From: CAVVYJ01 sp963752495 | GTDB taxonomy: Bacteria; Pseudomonadota; Gammaproteobacteria; Burkholderiales; Methylophilaceae | NCBI GenBank assembly: GCA_963752495.1 | Contig: CAVVYJ010000002.1 | Span: 1-64,000 of the forward strand | Reading direction: 5' to 3' | Length of the DNA: 64,000 bases | Shown here: positions 45,631-60,020 of the stretch, piece after piece | Layout: every line of letters starts with the position of its first letter | How positions within the stretch are numbered: position 1 is the first letter of the stretch | Translations under genes and position numbers: made by a program | Notes under the pieces: generated by a model | The model's input: only the letters and a program-made list of their open reading frames with translations | What the model was told of the DNA's origin: nothing | Databases searched by the model: none

Positions 45631-45681
45631 ATGGATAGCGGCTATGGGCGCTTACATCGAACAAAAAATGAGGAGAACAGT

Positions 45682-46014
45682 ATGGCAGGTAAATTTGAGG
45701 TAAAAACCGCGAAAAGCGGCCAAACGCACTTTAACCTTCTGGCAAGTAATGGCCAGGTTATATTGCAAAGCGAAATGTACGAGACCAAGGCCAGCGCTAT
45801 GAATGGCATAGAATCAATCAAGAAAAATGCTGGGATGGATGAGCGTTATGAACGTCTGGTTTCTAAATCTGGCAAACCTTATTTCGTGATCAAGGCGGGT
45901 AATCATCAAGTTATTGGACAAAGTCAGCAATATGAATCAGAGGCTGGACGCGACAATGGTATTGAATCTGTAAAGAAAAATGCGCCTGATGCCAGTGTTG
46001 TAGATTTAACTTAA
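45682..46014 (+). CDS. DUF1508 (YegP-like) protein
   Basis: A 110-residue cytoplasmic protein made of two DUF1508 repeats: GKFEVKTAKSGQTHFNLLASNGQVILQSE with SAMNGIESIKKNAG, then YERLVSKSGKPYFVIKAGNHQVIGQSQ with DNGIESVKKNAP. Both repeats fold as small alpha/beta units. Function is not established; relatives are induced by stress or found in cell envelopes in several bacteria. The start ATG 45682 has GAGGAG at the right distance; the frame upstream is taken up by a promoter. A terminator follows directly. Confidence 0.9.
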   Translation: MAGKFEVKTAKSGQTHFNLLASNGQVILQSEMYETKASAMNGIESIKKNAGMDERYERLVSKSGKPYFVIKAGNHQVIGQSQQYESEAGRDNGIESVKKNAPDASVVDLT

Positions 46015-46030
46015 ATTTTGTTAATCAAAT

Positions 46031-46055
46031 AAAAAGGCGCAAATTGCGCCTTTTT
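46031..46055. terminator. Bidirectional terminator between DUF1508 gene and mnmE
   Basis: AAAAAGGCGC (46031-46040), a five-base AAATT loop and GCGCCTTTTT (46046-46055). It ends transcription from both convergent genes; the repaired mnmE stop codon lies in its outer arm. Confidence 0.88.
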
Positions 46056-47404
46056 ATTTTCCAATACAAAATTTAGAAAATATCTCGCCCAACAAATCAT
46101 CCGGCGTAAATTCTCCGGTAATGCTACTTAAGAGCTTCTTGTGCCAGTCGCAATTCTTCAGCCACTAATTCTGCAGAGTTAATTTGTATCTGCGCATTTG
46201 CTAAATGTAACTCAACATTTTTTAGTGCTTCCATATGTCTGGTGCGTGCCATAAAAACACCTTCAGAGTTTTGTTGATAGCCTACTTGTTTCAACAAATG
46301 CTGTTTTAGCAAACCCAAACCTTCTCCCGTTTTTGCCGAAAGGTAAATATGTGTTTCACCATTTTTTTCTAATATCTGCGGGCTTTCTTGAGACACATCA
46401 ATTTTATTATGCACCCAAATTTTAACGATTTCTTGCGGCAGGCGGGCTAAAATTGATTTTTCTGCGTTACCAATACCATGAGCTGCATCAACTAAAATTA
46501 ACGCAATATCGGCGATTTCTGAAGCTCGATATGTTCGCAAAATTCCAATTTTTTCTACCTCATCTTCTGTCTCGCGCAAACCAGCAGTATCTATAATATG
46601 TAGCGGCACCCCATTAATTTGTATCTCACTTTTAATAGCATCTCGGGTTGTTCCAGCAATTGGCGTCACTATAGCAACTTCTTCACCTGCTAACATATTC
46701 ATCAAGCTAGATTTGCCCACATTTGGCTGACCTATTAATACAACGTGGATGCCTTCACGTAATAATGCTCCTTGTTTTGCTTTACTAAAAATTGTGGCAA
46801 GGGCTTCTTGATTACTAGAAATCTTTTCTGCTACTTTGCCTTGTGTGATGAAATCAATTTCTTCTTCGGGAAAATCCAAGCATGCTTCCACATACATACG
46901 CAAATCGATAAGCTGATGCAGTAGTGAATTAACTGTTTGCGAAAACTCACCTGACAGTGAACGCATTGCACTTTGGGCCGCCTCAATTGTAGATGCATTA
47001 ATTACATCAGCTACTGCCTCTGCCTGTGCCAAATCAATTTTATCGTTTAGAAATGCGCGGCGAGTGAACTCTCCTGGCGCAGCTTGGCGTGCGCCTAGCT
47101 CAATACAACGTGCCAACAAAATCTGCATCAATGCCATACCGCCATGCGCCTGTAGTTCAAGCACGTCTTCACCAGTATAAGAGTGGGGTGTTTGGTAATA
47201 AATCGCAATTCCGCGATCTATCAGCTCATTGTTAGCTTGTTTGAAATTCAGATATGCAGCATAGCGTGGGGCAGGGCAGCGCCCTAAAATTTGTATGGCT
47301 ATAGTTTTGCTTAATTGCCCAGAAACGCGCACTACCCCTATGCCACCGGCGCCCGTGGCTGTGGCAATGGCTGCTATAGTGTCATAAGAGTTAGCGTTTA
47401 CCAC
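46054..47404 (-). CDS. mnmE: tRNA modification GTPase MnmE (TrmE; one frameshift)
   Basis: Works with MnmG on wobble uridine modification. The N-terminal tetrahydrofolate-binding domain begins [20 protein letters not shown]; the G domain shows [24 protein letters not shown] and NKID. The C-terminus should end in FCIGK, which appears only after removing one base: an extra A in CTTAAG at 46127-46132 stops the frame; without it [19 protein letters not shown] and FSKFCIGK follow to a stop at 46054. The start is either the GTG at 47404 or ATG at 47431, both overlapping the yidC end; about 449 residues from the GTG. Confidence 0.93.
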
Positions 47405-49027
47405 CTGATTTTTTGGCAAGCGCTTCAGCATGTATCATCTTGTTTATATACCATTGCTGGGCGATAGACAAGACGTTGTTAACCAGCCAGTACAAAACCA
47501 AGCCTGCCGGAAAAAAGAAAAAGAATATACTGAATACGATAGGCATGATTTTCATCACTTTAGCTTGTATCGGATCCGTCGGCGCGGGGTTCAAATATGT
47601 TTGAATGATCATTGTCGCACCCATTAAAAGTGGCAAGATATAGTAAGGATCAACTGCGGATAAATCATGAATCCAACCAAAAAATGGCGCGTGGCGTAAT
47701 TCCACTACTGCAGACAACATCCAATAAAGTGCAATAAAAACAGGCATTTGCATCAATATTGGCAAACAGCCACTTAAGGGATTAATTTTTTCTGTCTTAT
47801 AAAGCTCCATCATTGCTTGCTGCATTTTTTGTTTATCGTCGCCAAACTTTTCTTTCATGCTTTGCAAACGTGGCGCCAGCTCCCGCATTTGTGCCATGCT
47901 ACGATAACTTGCCGCAGAAAGCCTGAAGAAAGCCGCTTTGATCAGTACTGTTAGTAAGATAATGGCTACACCCCAGTTACCAACATAATGATAAATTTTT
48001 GAGAGTAGCCAAAACAGAGGTTTAGCGATAATCGTCAACCAACCATAATCCACTGCATATTCCAAGCCTGGTGCCGCAGCCGCTAAATCATTCTGGGTTT
48101 GAGGACCAGCATACAACCTTGCAGGAATGGTTGCTGTAGTACCCACGTTAACTGGCGCTAAAGGACTTATTGTGCCAATAGAATAAAACTTATCGGTAAG
48201 TTTGGTTGTATAGAATTTACGCGCAAGCCCATCTTTTGGAATCCATGCACTGACGAAATAATGTTGTACTAAACCCACCCAACCATCTTTGACTTCTTTT
48301 GATAAATCTTCTTTTTCCATGTCACCAAATGACAATTTTTTGTATTTATCTTCATTTGTGTAATAAGCACCGCCAGTAAAGGTGGGCATCATTTTTGAAC
48401 CTTGATTTGATTCATTATCGTGAATGATTTGATAATACACAGAAGGTGTAATAGCTGTGGTGCTATCATTTTTGATTTCATACGTGACATCAATCACGTA
48501 GCTATTGCGATGGAAAGTATAAATTTTATCCACGCTTACGCCATTTGAAGGTGTTGCGCTTAAGCCGTACTTGCAACTGATCTGCACTCTCAGACATGGT
48601 ATAACTGCTATCAGCACTCGTGAATTGATCGCGATGTGTAGGTAACCCCACACCCTTTAGCCCGCTTTGCGCCACATATAGCATGGGTTTAGCTGTATCG
48701 CTCATCAGTTCGAAGTTGCTCTTATTGTCGCTTGCCAAATGCTTGCGAAGCGCTAAATAACGTAAGTCTCCGCCATTACTATCAATCTCCCCGTCAAATA
48801 AATCTGTTTCTACTCTAATGCGCTGACCTTTATCCAACATAAACTGTCCGTCATTAACAGCGGCAGTATTATTGGTATCTGAATTAGCTTTAGTTATGTT
48901 GGCTGGTACTGCCCCAGACTGTGTCAGTTTGGGTCATTGCTGGTGCGTCTTTGCGCTGCCAAGCATCCCATAACATCATGATTGAAAATGAAAATATGAC
49001 AAATAAAATTAAACGTCTGGTATCCAT
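47391..49027 (-). CDS. yidC: Membrane protein insertase YidC (two frameshifts)
   Basis: Inserts and folds inner-membrane proteins, alone or with Sec. About 544 residues when repaired. The first membrane segment is [18 protein letters not shown] from ATG 49027; the large periplasmic domain follows ([37 protein letters not shown]), then the five-helix insertase core with [20 protein letters not shown] and [21 protein letters not shown], and the basic tail. One extra base breaks the frame near 48921-48924 and another in CTTAAG at 48559-48564. It is downstream of yidD and is essential in most bacteria, so both shifts are likely errors in the sequence. Confidence 0.93.
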
Positions 49028-49072
49028 ACAACTCTTTAATATAATTAATTTTTTACTTAATGAATGAAAATA

Positions 49073-49282
49073 TTATGGAACTGGGTCATGCCCGCCTTCA
49101 CACCAAGGGTGGCAGCGCGCTATTCTTTTTACACCTAGGTAAGTACCTTTAAACACACCATATTTATCAATTGCATCTATTGCATACTGTGAGCAAGTTG
49201 GATTAAACCGGCAATGCATGCCAAAAAAAGGGCTTAACGTCCACTGATACACTTTAATAAACCCTATAAAAAAATTACGCAT
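49073..49282 (-). CDS. yidD: Membrane protein insertion efficiency factor YidD
   Basis: A 69-residue protein of the UPF0161 family, which assists YidC. It contains an amphipathic start (MRNFFIGFIKVYQWTLSP) and the conserved CRFNPTCSQYA and GGHDPVP motifs with two cysteines. ATG 49282 gives the normal length; the frame upstream overlaps rnpA and is not used. Between rnpA and yidC as in most bacteria. Confidence 0.92.
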   Translation of the reverse strand: MRNFFIGFIKVYQWTLSPFFGMHCRFNPTCSQYAIDAIDKYGVFKGTYLGVKRIARCHPWCEGGHDPVP

Positions 49283-49298
49283 GTGCTGCTTTATCGTC

Positions 49299-49634
49299 TT
49301 ATAGTTTTTGTTGAATTTTTGCAAACAAAATAACAACATCTTGTTTCAATTGCATAAAATCACTATTCTTAAATGGCCTCTGCACCTGTATTACTAAATC
49401 TACGTTTGATAATACACTTAACTCTTGCCTACAGAGCTCACGCAACACACGCCGCATGTAATTTCTATCTACAGCTAATTTAGCTACTTTTTTCGCCACT
49501 ATAAAACCAACTCGCGGTTGCGAAACCTGAGTTGAAACGTAATGTATCACTAAAAAGCTCGAAGAAAAGCGTTTTTTGAAATTAAAAACGGATGAAAATT
49601 CATCCGTTTTTCTTAACATTACTAATTTAGGCAT
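49299..49634 (-). CDS. rnpA: Ribonuclease P protein component
   Basis: The 111-residue protein subunit that helps RNase P RNA to trim tRNA 5' ends. The RNR motif is AVDRNYMRRVLRE, and the N-terminal LRKTDEFSSVFNFKKRFSS and VIVAKKVAK segments match the family. It lies 28 bases after rpmH and 16 before yidD. Confidence 0.94.
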   Translation of the reverse strand: MPKLVMLRKTDEFSSVFNFKKRFSSSFLVIHYVSTQVSQPRVGFIVAKKVAKLAVDRNYMRRVLRELCRQELSVLSNVDLVIQVQRPFKNSDFMQLKQDVVILFAKIQQKL

Positions 49635-49662
49635 TACTGATGTAGCATCAGCAACAAAAAAA

Positions 49663-49797
49663 TTACAGGCCTAAACGTTTACGACCTTTAGCACGACGAG
49701 CAGCAATCACTGCACGACCACCTTTAGTTTTCATGCGCACCAAAAAACCGTGTGTACGTGCGCGGCGTGTTTTTGATGGTTGGTAAGTACGTTTCAT
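49663..49797 (-). CDS. rpmH: 50S ribosomal protein L34
   Basis: A 44-residue basic ribosomal protein: it begins [18 protein letters not shown] and ends with [13 protein letters not shown] lies six bases before the ATG. It is too short for ordinary gene prediction but the sequence is unmistakable. First gene of rpmH-rnpA-yidD-yidC-mnmE. Confidence 0.97.
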   Translation of the reverse strand: MKRTYQPSKTRRARTHGFLVRMKTKGGRAVIAARRAKGRKRLGL

Positions 49798-49850
49798 TTA
49801 AATCTCCCGATTTCTTAAATCTCTTAAGCGCAAATGCTACAAAGCCCTCT

Positions 49851-49880
49851 ATTAGACTCGATTTATAGCTGTTTTGTCAA
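49851..49880 (-). promoter_or_regulatory. Promoter of the rpmH operon
   Basis: On the minus strand TTGACA (49880-49875), an 18-base spacer and TCTAAT (49856-49851); the -35 is a perfect match and the -10 matches five of six. The start of rpmH is 54 bases further on. Confidence 0.8.
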
Positions 49881-49911
49881 TTAGTATTTGCTAAATAAAT
49901 AATGATTCGCC

Positions 49912-49920
49912 TGTGGATAA
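49912..49920 (-). promoter_or_regulatory. DnaA box (consensus)
   Basis: TTATCCACA on the minus strand, a perfect match to the high-affinity DnaA box, 140 bases upstream of dnaA. It may regulate dnaA or form part of the origin. Confidence 0.85.
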
Positions 49921-50059
49921 GTCTAGCTAAACCAGTTAGAATAACCGTATAAATTATTAATGCTTTTAAGCGCTTCAGAACAAAGTATTGCTTAACATTG
50001 CAATAATATATCAATAAAATCATTTAGTTAACGTATAAAGTTTGAGGTATCGGTACCCG

Positions 50060-51451
50060 ATGGAAAATTTTTGGCCTACCTGCCTTAGCCGCTTTAAACA
50101 AGAGCTGTCAGCTCAACAATTTAATACTTGGATTAAGCCCTTGGAAACAGAGTTTGGAGAAAACGCTGTCCGCGTGCTCGCGCCTAACAAGTTTGTACAG
50201 CAGTGGGTAAAAGAACGTTTTCTAAGTAAGATTGAAACTATAGCGGCAGAATTACTGCCACAAAATACTTCTGTTGAAATTACCATTAATAAAAAAATAA
50301 GTGCGCCCGTACCAAAAAAAGTTGATGGCATAAATGGTGCTGCGATATCACCTGGTGTAATGTTAAAACACGCCTCACTTGGCAAAAATACTGAAGATAA
50401 AGCAACTTTTAATCGACGCACCAGTGAACGCGCCTCTGGTTTAAATGCGAGTTTCCATTTTGATAACTATGTCACAGGGCGGGCAAACCAGCTAGCGCGT
50501 GCTGCCGCTATTCAGGTAGCAGAAAACCCTGGTCAAGCATACAACCCTTTATTTATTTACGGTGGTGTGGGTTTAGGTAAAACGCACTTATTACAAGCGA
50601 TTGGGAATCATTTAAAACAACAAAATCCAGAGGCAAACATTCGTTATTTACACGCGGAACGTTACGTTTCAGACGTAGTAAAGGCTTATGAAAACAAAGC
50701 GTTTGATGATTTTAAACAGCAATATCATTCGCTTGATTTATTGCTCATTGATGATATTCAATTTTTCGCTAAAAAAACACGTACTCAAGAAGAGTTTTTC
50801 TACGCGTTCAACACGCTGATTGAAGAAAAAAAACAAATTGTGATTACTTGTGACACTTACCCTAAAGAAATCATCGATGTTGATGAGCGTTTACGCACAA
50901 GGTTTAGCTGGGGTTTAACGGTTGCTATTGAGCCGCCAGAACTAGAAATGCGTGTCGCTATTTTGCTTAAAAAAGCAGAAGAATCTAAAATCCAGCTACA
51001 TGAAGATGTCGCGTTTTTTGTGGCCAAACAAATACGCTCTAGTGTGCGAGAGCTAGAGGGCGCGTTAAACCGTATTGTGGCCATGTCTAAATTTACTGGG
51101 CATGCTATTGATGTACATCTTGCTAAAGATGCGCTACGGGACTTGATTGCTGTTCGTGGCCGTCAGATCACGATGGAAAATATTCAAAAAACCGTCGCGG
51201 ATTATTACAAAATTAAAGTTGGTGAGATGTACAGTAAAAAACGCTCTCGTAACTTTTCTCGCCCTCGGCAAATTGCCATGTGTTTGGCGCGCGAGCTTAC
51301 TAATCATAGCTTTCCGGAGATTGGTGAGGCTTTTGGTAATAGGCACCACACTACAGTAATGCATGCATGTGAAGAGATTGAGCAATTACGATTGAATGAT
51401 CAAACAATTGCGCGCGATTTAGGTTTTTTAACACAAGTAATTCGTGATTAA
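50060..51451 (+). CDS. dnaA: Chromosomal replication initiator DnaA
   Basis: The 463-residue initiator that opens oriC. Domain I begins MENFWPTCLSRFKQELSAQQ; the AAA+ domain has Walker A GGVGLGKTHLL near residue 168 and Walker B LLLIDDIQFFAKK near 228, plus the sensor II arginine region; domain IV carries the signature with SRPRQIAMCLARELTNHSFP and GNRHHTTVMHACEEI that reads the DnaA box. ATG 50060 is used; an upstream TTG at 50042 would add six residues and lacks a ribosome site. Divergent from rpmH and followed by dnaN. Confidence 0.98.
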   Translation: MENFWPTCLSRFKQELSAQQFNTWIKPLETEFGENAVRVLAPNKFVQQWVKERFLSKIETIAAELLPQNTSVEITINKKISAPVPKKVDGINGAAISPGVMLKHASLGKNTEDKATFNRRTSERASGLNASFHFDNYVTGRANQLARAAAIQVAENPGQAYNPLFIYGGVGLGKTHLLQAIGNHLKQQNPEANIRYLHAERYVSDVVKAYENKAFDDFKQQYHSLDLLLIDDIQFFAKKTRTQEEFFYAFNTLIEEKKQIVITCDTYPKEIIDVDERLRTRFSWGLTVAIEPPELEMRVAILLKKAEESKIQLHEDVAFFVAKQIRSSVRELEGALNRIVAMSKFTGHAIDVHLAKDALRDLIAVRGRQITMENIQKTVADYYKIKVGEMYSKKRSRNFSRPRQIAMCLARELTNHSFPEIGEAFGNRHHTTVMHACEEIEQLRLNDQTIARDLGFLTQVIRD

Positions 51452-51478
51452 TTAGGCAATAAAATTTAAACGTGCTTG

Positions 51479-51509
51479 TGTGAATAAAACAATATAATGC
51501 TGTGGATAA
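51479..51509 (-). promoter_or_regulatory. Two DnaA boxes in the dnaA-dnaN gap
   Basis: On the minus strand TTATTCACA (51487-51479) fits the DnaA consensus TTATNCACA, and TTATCCACA (51509-51501) is the perfect high-affinity box. They point the same way and are 22 bases apart. Confidence 0.82.
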
Positions 51510-51635
51510 AATGCGAATAAAATACTATTTTAAATAAATTGTATTTTTAAGGCACATTTAGCCCACAGCTAAAAGTAAGGTTTTAAACAGTACCAAATAT
51601 ATAGTTAACTACTTAATTTTATTAAATAATTATAG

Positions 51636-51644
51636 TTATCAACA
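51636..51644 (+). promoter_or_regulatory. Weak DnaA box
   Basis: TTATCAACA, one mismatch from the consensus. It lies within the AT-rich tract before dnaN. Confidence 0.5.
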
Positions 51645-51708
51645 GAAAAATCGCACATTATTATTACTATTATTTTTAAATATATAAATACTTAAATTAG
51701 GCAAAACT

Positions 51709-55255
<3,547 letters not shown>

Positions 55256-55258
55256 AAA

Positions 55259-56020
55259 GTGACGCTTTTAACAACAAAGCAGGTAGTTCTTCGCATTGCA
55301 ATTGTGATTGCAGTGGTGGAGTTTCTTGTAATGGGTGTGTTTTCGGTATTTCCCCCTATTCCAGCAATTGCAGAAGCCATTCTGGATCCGTTGATATTAG
55401 TGATATTTTCTACGCTTTCCATTTACTACTGGGTTATTCAACCTTTTGCTAATGAACGTAACGCGGCATTGGCAAAGGTAAATCGACTTGCGCATACAGA
55501 TTCACTAACGCAATTGCCAAATCGACGCTTAATCATAAGTCAATTGGAAAAATTAATCTCTGAAAGTATTCGTCACAAAGATCATAGCGCGGTATTGTTG
55601 TTGGACTTGGATGGATTTAAAAAAATTAATGACAAATACGGACATGATGCTGGCGATGTGATGTTGATAGAGGTGGCTAAGCGTTTATCTATTTTGATTC
55701 GGTCAGAAGATACGGTGGGCCGCATTGGTGGTGATGAGTTTGTGGTTTTAATTAATCGCCTAGGCAAAAATGAGCAGGAAGCCTATGAGAAAGTACAGCA
55801 AATCGCAAAAAAACTCATCGATTTGATTTGTGCCCCTTTAGAGTTTCAAGGACATGCTTTGCGAGTTGGAGTAAGTGTTGGGGTTAGGCTTTTGGGGCAA
55901 GAGCTACTTAATACCGAAACTGCAATCAGAGAAGCAGATACCGCGATGTTTCAAGCAAAAAAATCTGGTGGCAGCCAAGTGGTTGTTTTTGAGAAGGAAA
56001 AAACGGCGCAATTGTTTTAG
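55259..56020 (+). CDS. Membrane diguanylate cyclase (GGDEF)
   Basis: Makes cyclic di-GMP. The start is GTG 55259, three bases after the gyrB stop, so it is likely translated from the gyrB mRNA. Two N-terminal membrane segments (VLRIAIVIAVVEFLVMGVFSV and EAILDPLILVIFSTLSIYYWVI) have almost no periplasmic loop, so no sensor domain is visible. The GGDEF domain begins DSLTQLPNRRL, has the active GGDEF loop, and carries an inhibitory-site RSED at the right distance (five residues before GGDEF). Catalysis and product inhibition are both expected. About 253 residues. Confidence 0.93.
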   Translation: MTLLTTKQVVLRIAIVIAVVEFLVMGVFSVFPPIPAIAEAILDPLILVIFSTLSIYYWVIQPFANERNAALAKVNRLAHTDSLTQLPNRRLIISQLEKLISESIRHKDHSAVLLLDLDGFKKINDKYGHDAGDVMLIEVAKRLSILIRSEDTVGRIGGDEFVVLINRLGKNEQEAYEKVQQIAKKLIDLICAPLEFQGHALRVGVSVGVRLLGQELLNTETAIREADTAMFQAKKSGGSQVVVFEKEKTAQLF

Positions 56021-56056
56021 CTAAAATCGCGTTTTAATTTTTAAGGAGTAATAGTC

Positions 56057-56125
56057 ATGGGAAGTAAAGATAAGAAAAAAGAATCAAAAGGCAAACCAAA
56101 ACAACCAAAGGCCCCAACTAAATAG
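56057..56125 (+). CDS. Small Lys/Pro-rich peptide, 22 residues
   Basis: A short frame with a strong ribosome site (AAGGAG at 56043-56048, eight bases before the ATG). The peptide begins MGSKDKKKESKGKPKQPKA and ends PTK; nine of 22 residues are lysine and three are proline. It follows the diguanylate cyclase by 36 bases and precedes the hydrolase at 56156. No hydrophobic segment or known fold. Similar short lysine-rich peptides occur as hypothetical proteins in Proteobacteria. Real expression is inferred from the ribosome site only. Confidence 0.6.
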   Translation: MGSKDKKKESKGKPKQPKAPTK

Positions 56126-56155
56126 TGCGCAAATAGCTAAATAGGTTACGTTGTT

Positions 56156-57238
56156 TTGCAAAAACATTTGTGTGAAACTTTTAAGAATTTATTTAGACCG
56201 ATTACAATTTTTGGTCTCATATTCCTAATGGCACAGATTGAAAATTTAAGTAATGCGCAGACCAAAACAAATCAAACTGCAAAAGTCGCTATTTTGTATA
56301 GTGATAAATTTCTTTTGCATGATACAGGGCAGTATCATCCAGAAAACCCTGCAAGATTAATAGCCGTAGTAGATTTTCTTAAAACGGATAAGCTTTTATC
56401 TTCACGTTTAACATGGCCAACTTTTTTGCCAGCAACGCGCGATATGCTTAAATTGGTGCATACCGAGGAATACATTAAGCTGGTTGCTGATGAAGTAAAC
56501 GCATTAAAAAGTGGTACGGCAGTTTTAAGTACGGGAGATACGGTGATTTCACCCTATACGTTAGAGGCTGCAACACTCGCGGTTGGTGCCAGTATTGCAG
56601 GAGTGGATGCTGTAATGTCTGGTAAAAATTCAGCTGCTTTCGCGCTGGTAAGGCCGCCGGGGCACCATGCGACGGCAACACGTGGCATGGGTTTTTGTGT
56701 TTATAACAATGTGGCGATAGCTGCGCGATATTTGCAAAAACAATATGGCCTAAAACGTATCTTGATTGTTGATTTTGATGTTCATCATGGCAATGGGACA
56801 CAGGATATTTTTTACGAAGACGACAGCATATTTTATTTCAGTGTACATCAGCATCCCTTTTACCCAGGTACTGGCAGGCCAGAAGAAACCGGGAAAAATA
56901 AAGGAATGGGTTATACATTGAATGTGGATTTACAAAAGGGCGCTGGTGATGATGCGCTAATCGCAGCGCTACAGAATCAGCTTAAACCGGCCATGGAAAA
57001 ATTTAAACCAGAGTTTGTTCTTGTCTCGGCTGGATTCGATGCGCATGCAGGGGATATTTTGGGCGAGTTAAAATATACCAATGCAGGTTATGGGGAGGCT
57101 GCTAAAATTTTGCGCGATATTGCTAGGCAGTATGCAAAGAATCGGACAGTGTATGTATTGGAGGGCGGCTACAGCCCAAAAAACATTACAGATTCAGTTG
57201 TGGAAATTCTTCAAGTTTTAACCGAAACTAAGCAATAG
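56156..57238 (+). CDS. Secreted histone-deacetylase-like hydrolase (acetylpolyamine amidohydrolase type)
   Basis: A 360-residue arginase/deacetylase-fold enzyme. Family motifs are complete: HPENPARLIAVVDFL at the front, FALVRPPGHHATATRGMGFC with the catalytic His pair, DFDVHHGNGTQDIFY with zinc ligands Asp and His, LVSAGFDAHAGD with the third ligand, and VLEGGYSP with the transition-state-stabilising Tyr region. The N-terminus has a hydrophobic segment ITIFGLIFLMAQ ending ENLSNAQ that resembles a signal peptide, unusual for this family. The start is a TTG (56156) with a poor ribosome site, so the N-terminus is uncertain. Likely substrate: an acetylated amine or small amide; unproven. Confidence 0.85.
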   Translation: MQKHLCETFKNLFRPITIFGLIFLMAQIENLSNAQTKTNQTAKVAILYSDKFLLHDTGQYHPENPARLIAVVDFLKTDKLLSSRLTWPTFLPATRDMLKLVHTEEYIKLVADEVNALKSGTAVLSTGDTVISPYTLEAATLAVGASIAGVDAVMSGKNSAAFALVRPPGHHATATRGMGFCVYNNVAIAARYLQKQYGLKRILIVDFDVHHGNGTQDIFYEDDSIFYFSVHQHPFYPGTGRPEETGKNKGMGYTLNVDLQKGAGDDALIAALQNQLKPAMEKFKPEFVLVSAGFDAHAGDILGELKYTNAGYGEAAKILRDIARQYAKNRTVYVLEGGYSPKNITDSVVEILQVLTETKQ

Positions 57239-57309
57239 TTTACACGAGTGAATTCAGATGCCTTGGAAGCCTTATGAATGTTCGCTTCTAGGACGGGCTT
57301 TGTGATTAC

Positions 57310-57474
57310 TTAGAATTCCACCATTTCAAATTCTGCCTTAGTTACGCCGCATTCTGGGCACTTCCAATCGGCAGGCACGTCTTCCCAGCGCGTACCAGCA
57401 GGTATGCCATCGTCAGGCCAACCTTTTTCTTCTTCATAAATAAAGCCACACACTACACATTGCCAAATTTTCAT
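57310..57474 (-). CDS. Rubredoxin
   Basis: A 54-residue electron carrier with one iron bound by four cysteines in two CxxCG motifs (CVVCGFIYEEEKG and CPECGVTKAEF). Start ATG 57474 gives the standard MKIWQCVVCG beginning and has AGGAAA upstream; the frame extends further upstream without conservation. Monocistronic; the electron partner cannot be told from context. Confidence 0.94.
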   Translation of the reverse strand: MKIWQCVVCGFIYEEEKGWPDDGIPAGTRWEDVPADWKCPECGVTKAEFEMVEF

Positions 57475-57550
57475 ACATTTCCTAAATAAACGGGGAGTTA
57501 ATTCGTGGTTGATTATTTGATAATACTTACACAAAAAATTGAATAAAAAA

Positions 57551-57568
57551 AGCCCGCTTGCGCGGGCT
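57551..57568 (-). terminator. Terminator after katG
   Basis: On the minus strand AGCCCGC (57568-57562), a four-base loop, GCGGGCT (57557-57551) and a T run (57550-57545). It lies 24 bases after the katG stop. Confidence 0.85.
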
Positions 57569-57591
57569 AATTTAGATTGCGAATTATTAAT

Positions 57592-59851
<2,260 letters not shown>

Positions 59852-59962
59852 TCAAAGCAATTTTTTAACATAATGTTTAACATCTATTATTCCCTCATTT
59901 CAATTACATGTTGTGTATTTTAGAGAGCGAATTTTGATTTGCATAATTGTATGTTTTGATAT

Positions 59963-60011
59963 AATTGATTAATTTAATTTATCAAAGTATGATATTAAAA
60001 TCTAATCAATT
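59963..60011. promoter_or_regulatory. Inverted repeat before oxyR
   Basis: AATTGATTA (59963-59971) and TAATCAATT (60003-60011), 31 bases apart, directly before the oxyR start. A possible OxyR autoregulatory or other operator. The katG-oxyR gap (59771-60020) is otherwise AT-rich without other clear elements. Confidence 0.35.
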
Positions 60012-60020
60012 AAGATAAAA

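Larger units (their letters stand above)
49798..50059. other. Intergenic region rpmH-dnaA, part of the origin region
   Basis: An AT-rich gap of 262 bases between divergent rpmH and dnaA. It contains one perfect DnaA box on the minus strand (TTATCCACA at 49920-49912), the rpmH promoter, and a long AT-rich tract from 49920 to 50040. Confidence 0.7.
51452..51708. other. Intergenic region dnaA-dnaN, likely oriC with AT-rich unwinding tract
   Basis: A 257-base gap with three DnaA-box-like sites (51479, 51501 and 51636) and a very AT-rich tract between 51520 and 51700, especially 51590-51700, with repeated TATTA and ATTTAAAT-type sequence. Together with the site upstream of dnaA this is the best candidate for the origin of replication. 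Confidence 0.7.

Noticed and set aside
45616..45681. Upstream extension of the DUF1508 gene starting at 45616
   Set aside because: It overlaps a good promoter (45601-45630) and is not part of the conserved domain; ATG 45682 has the better ribosome site.
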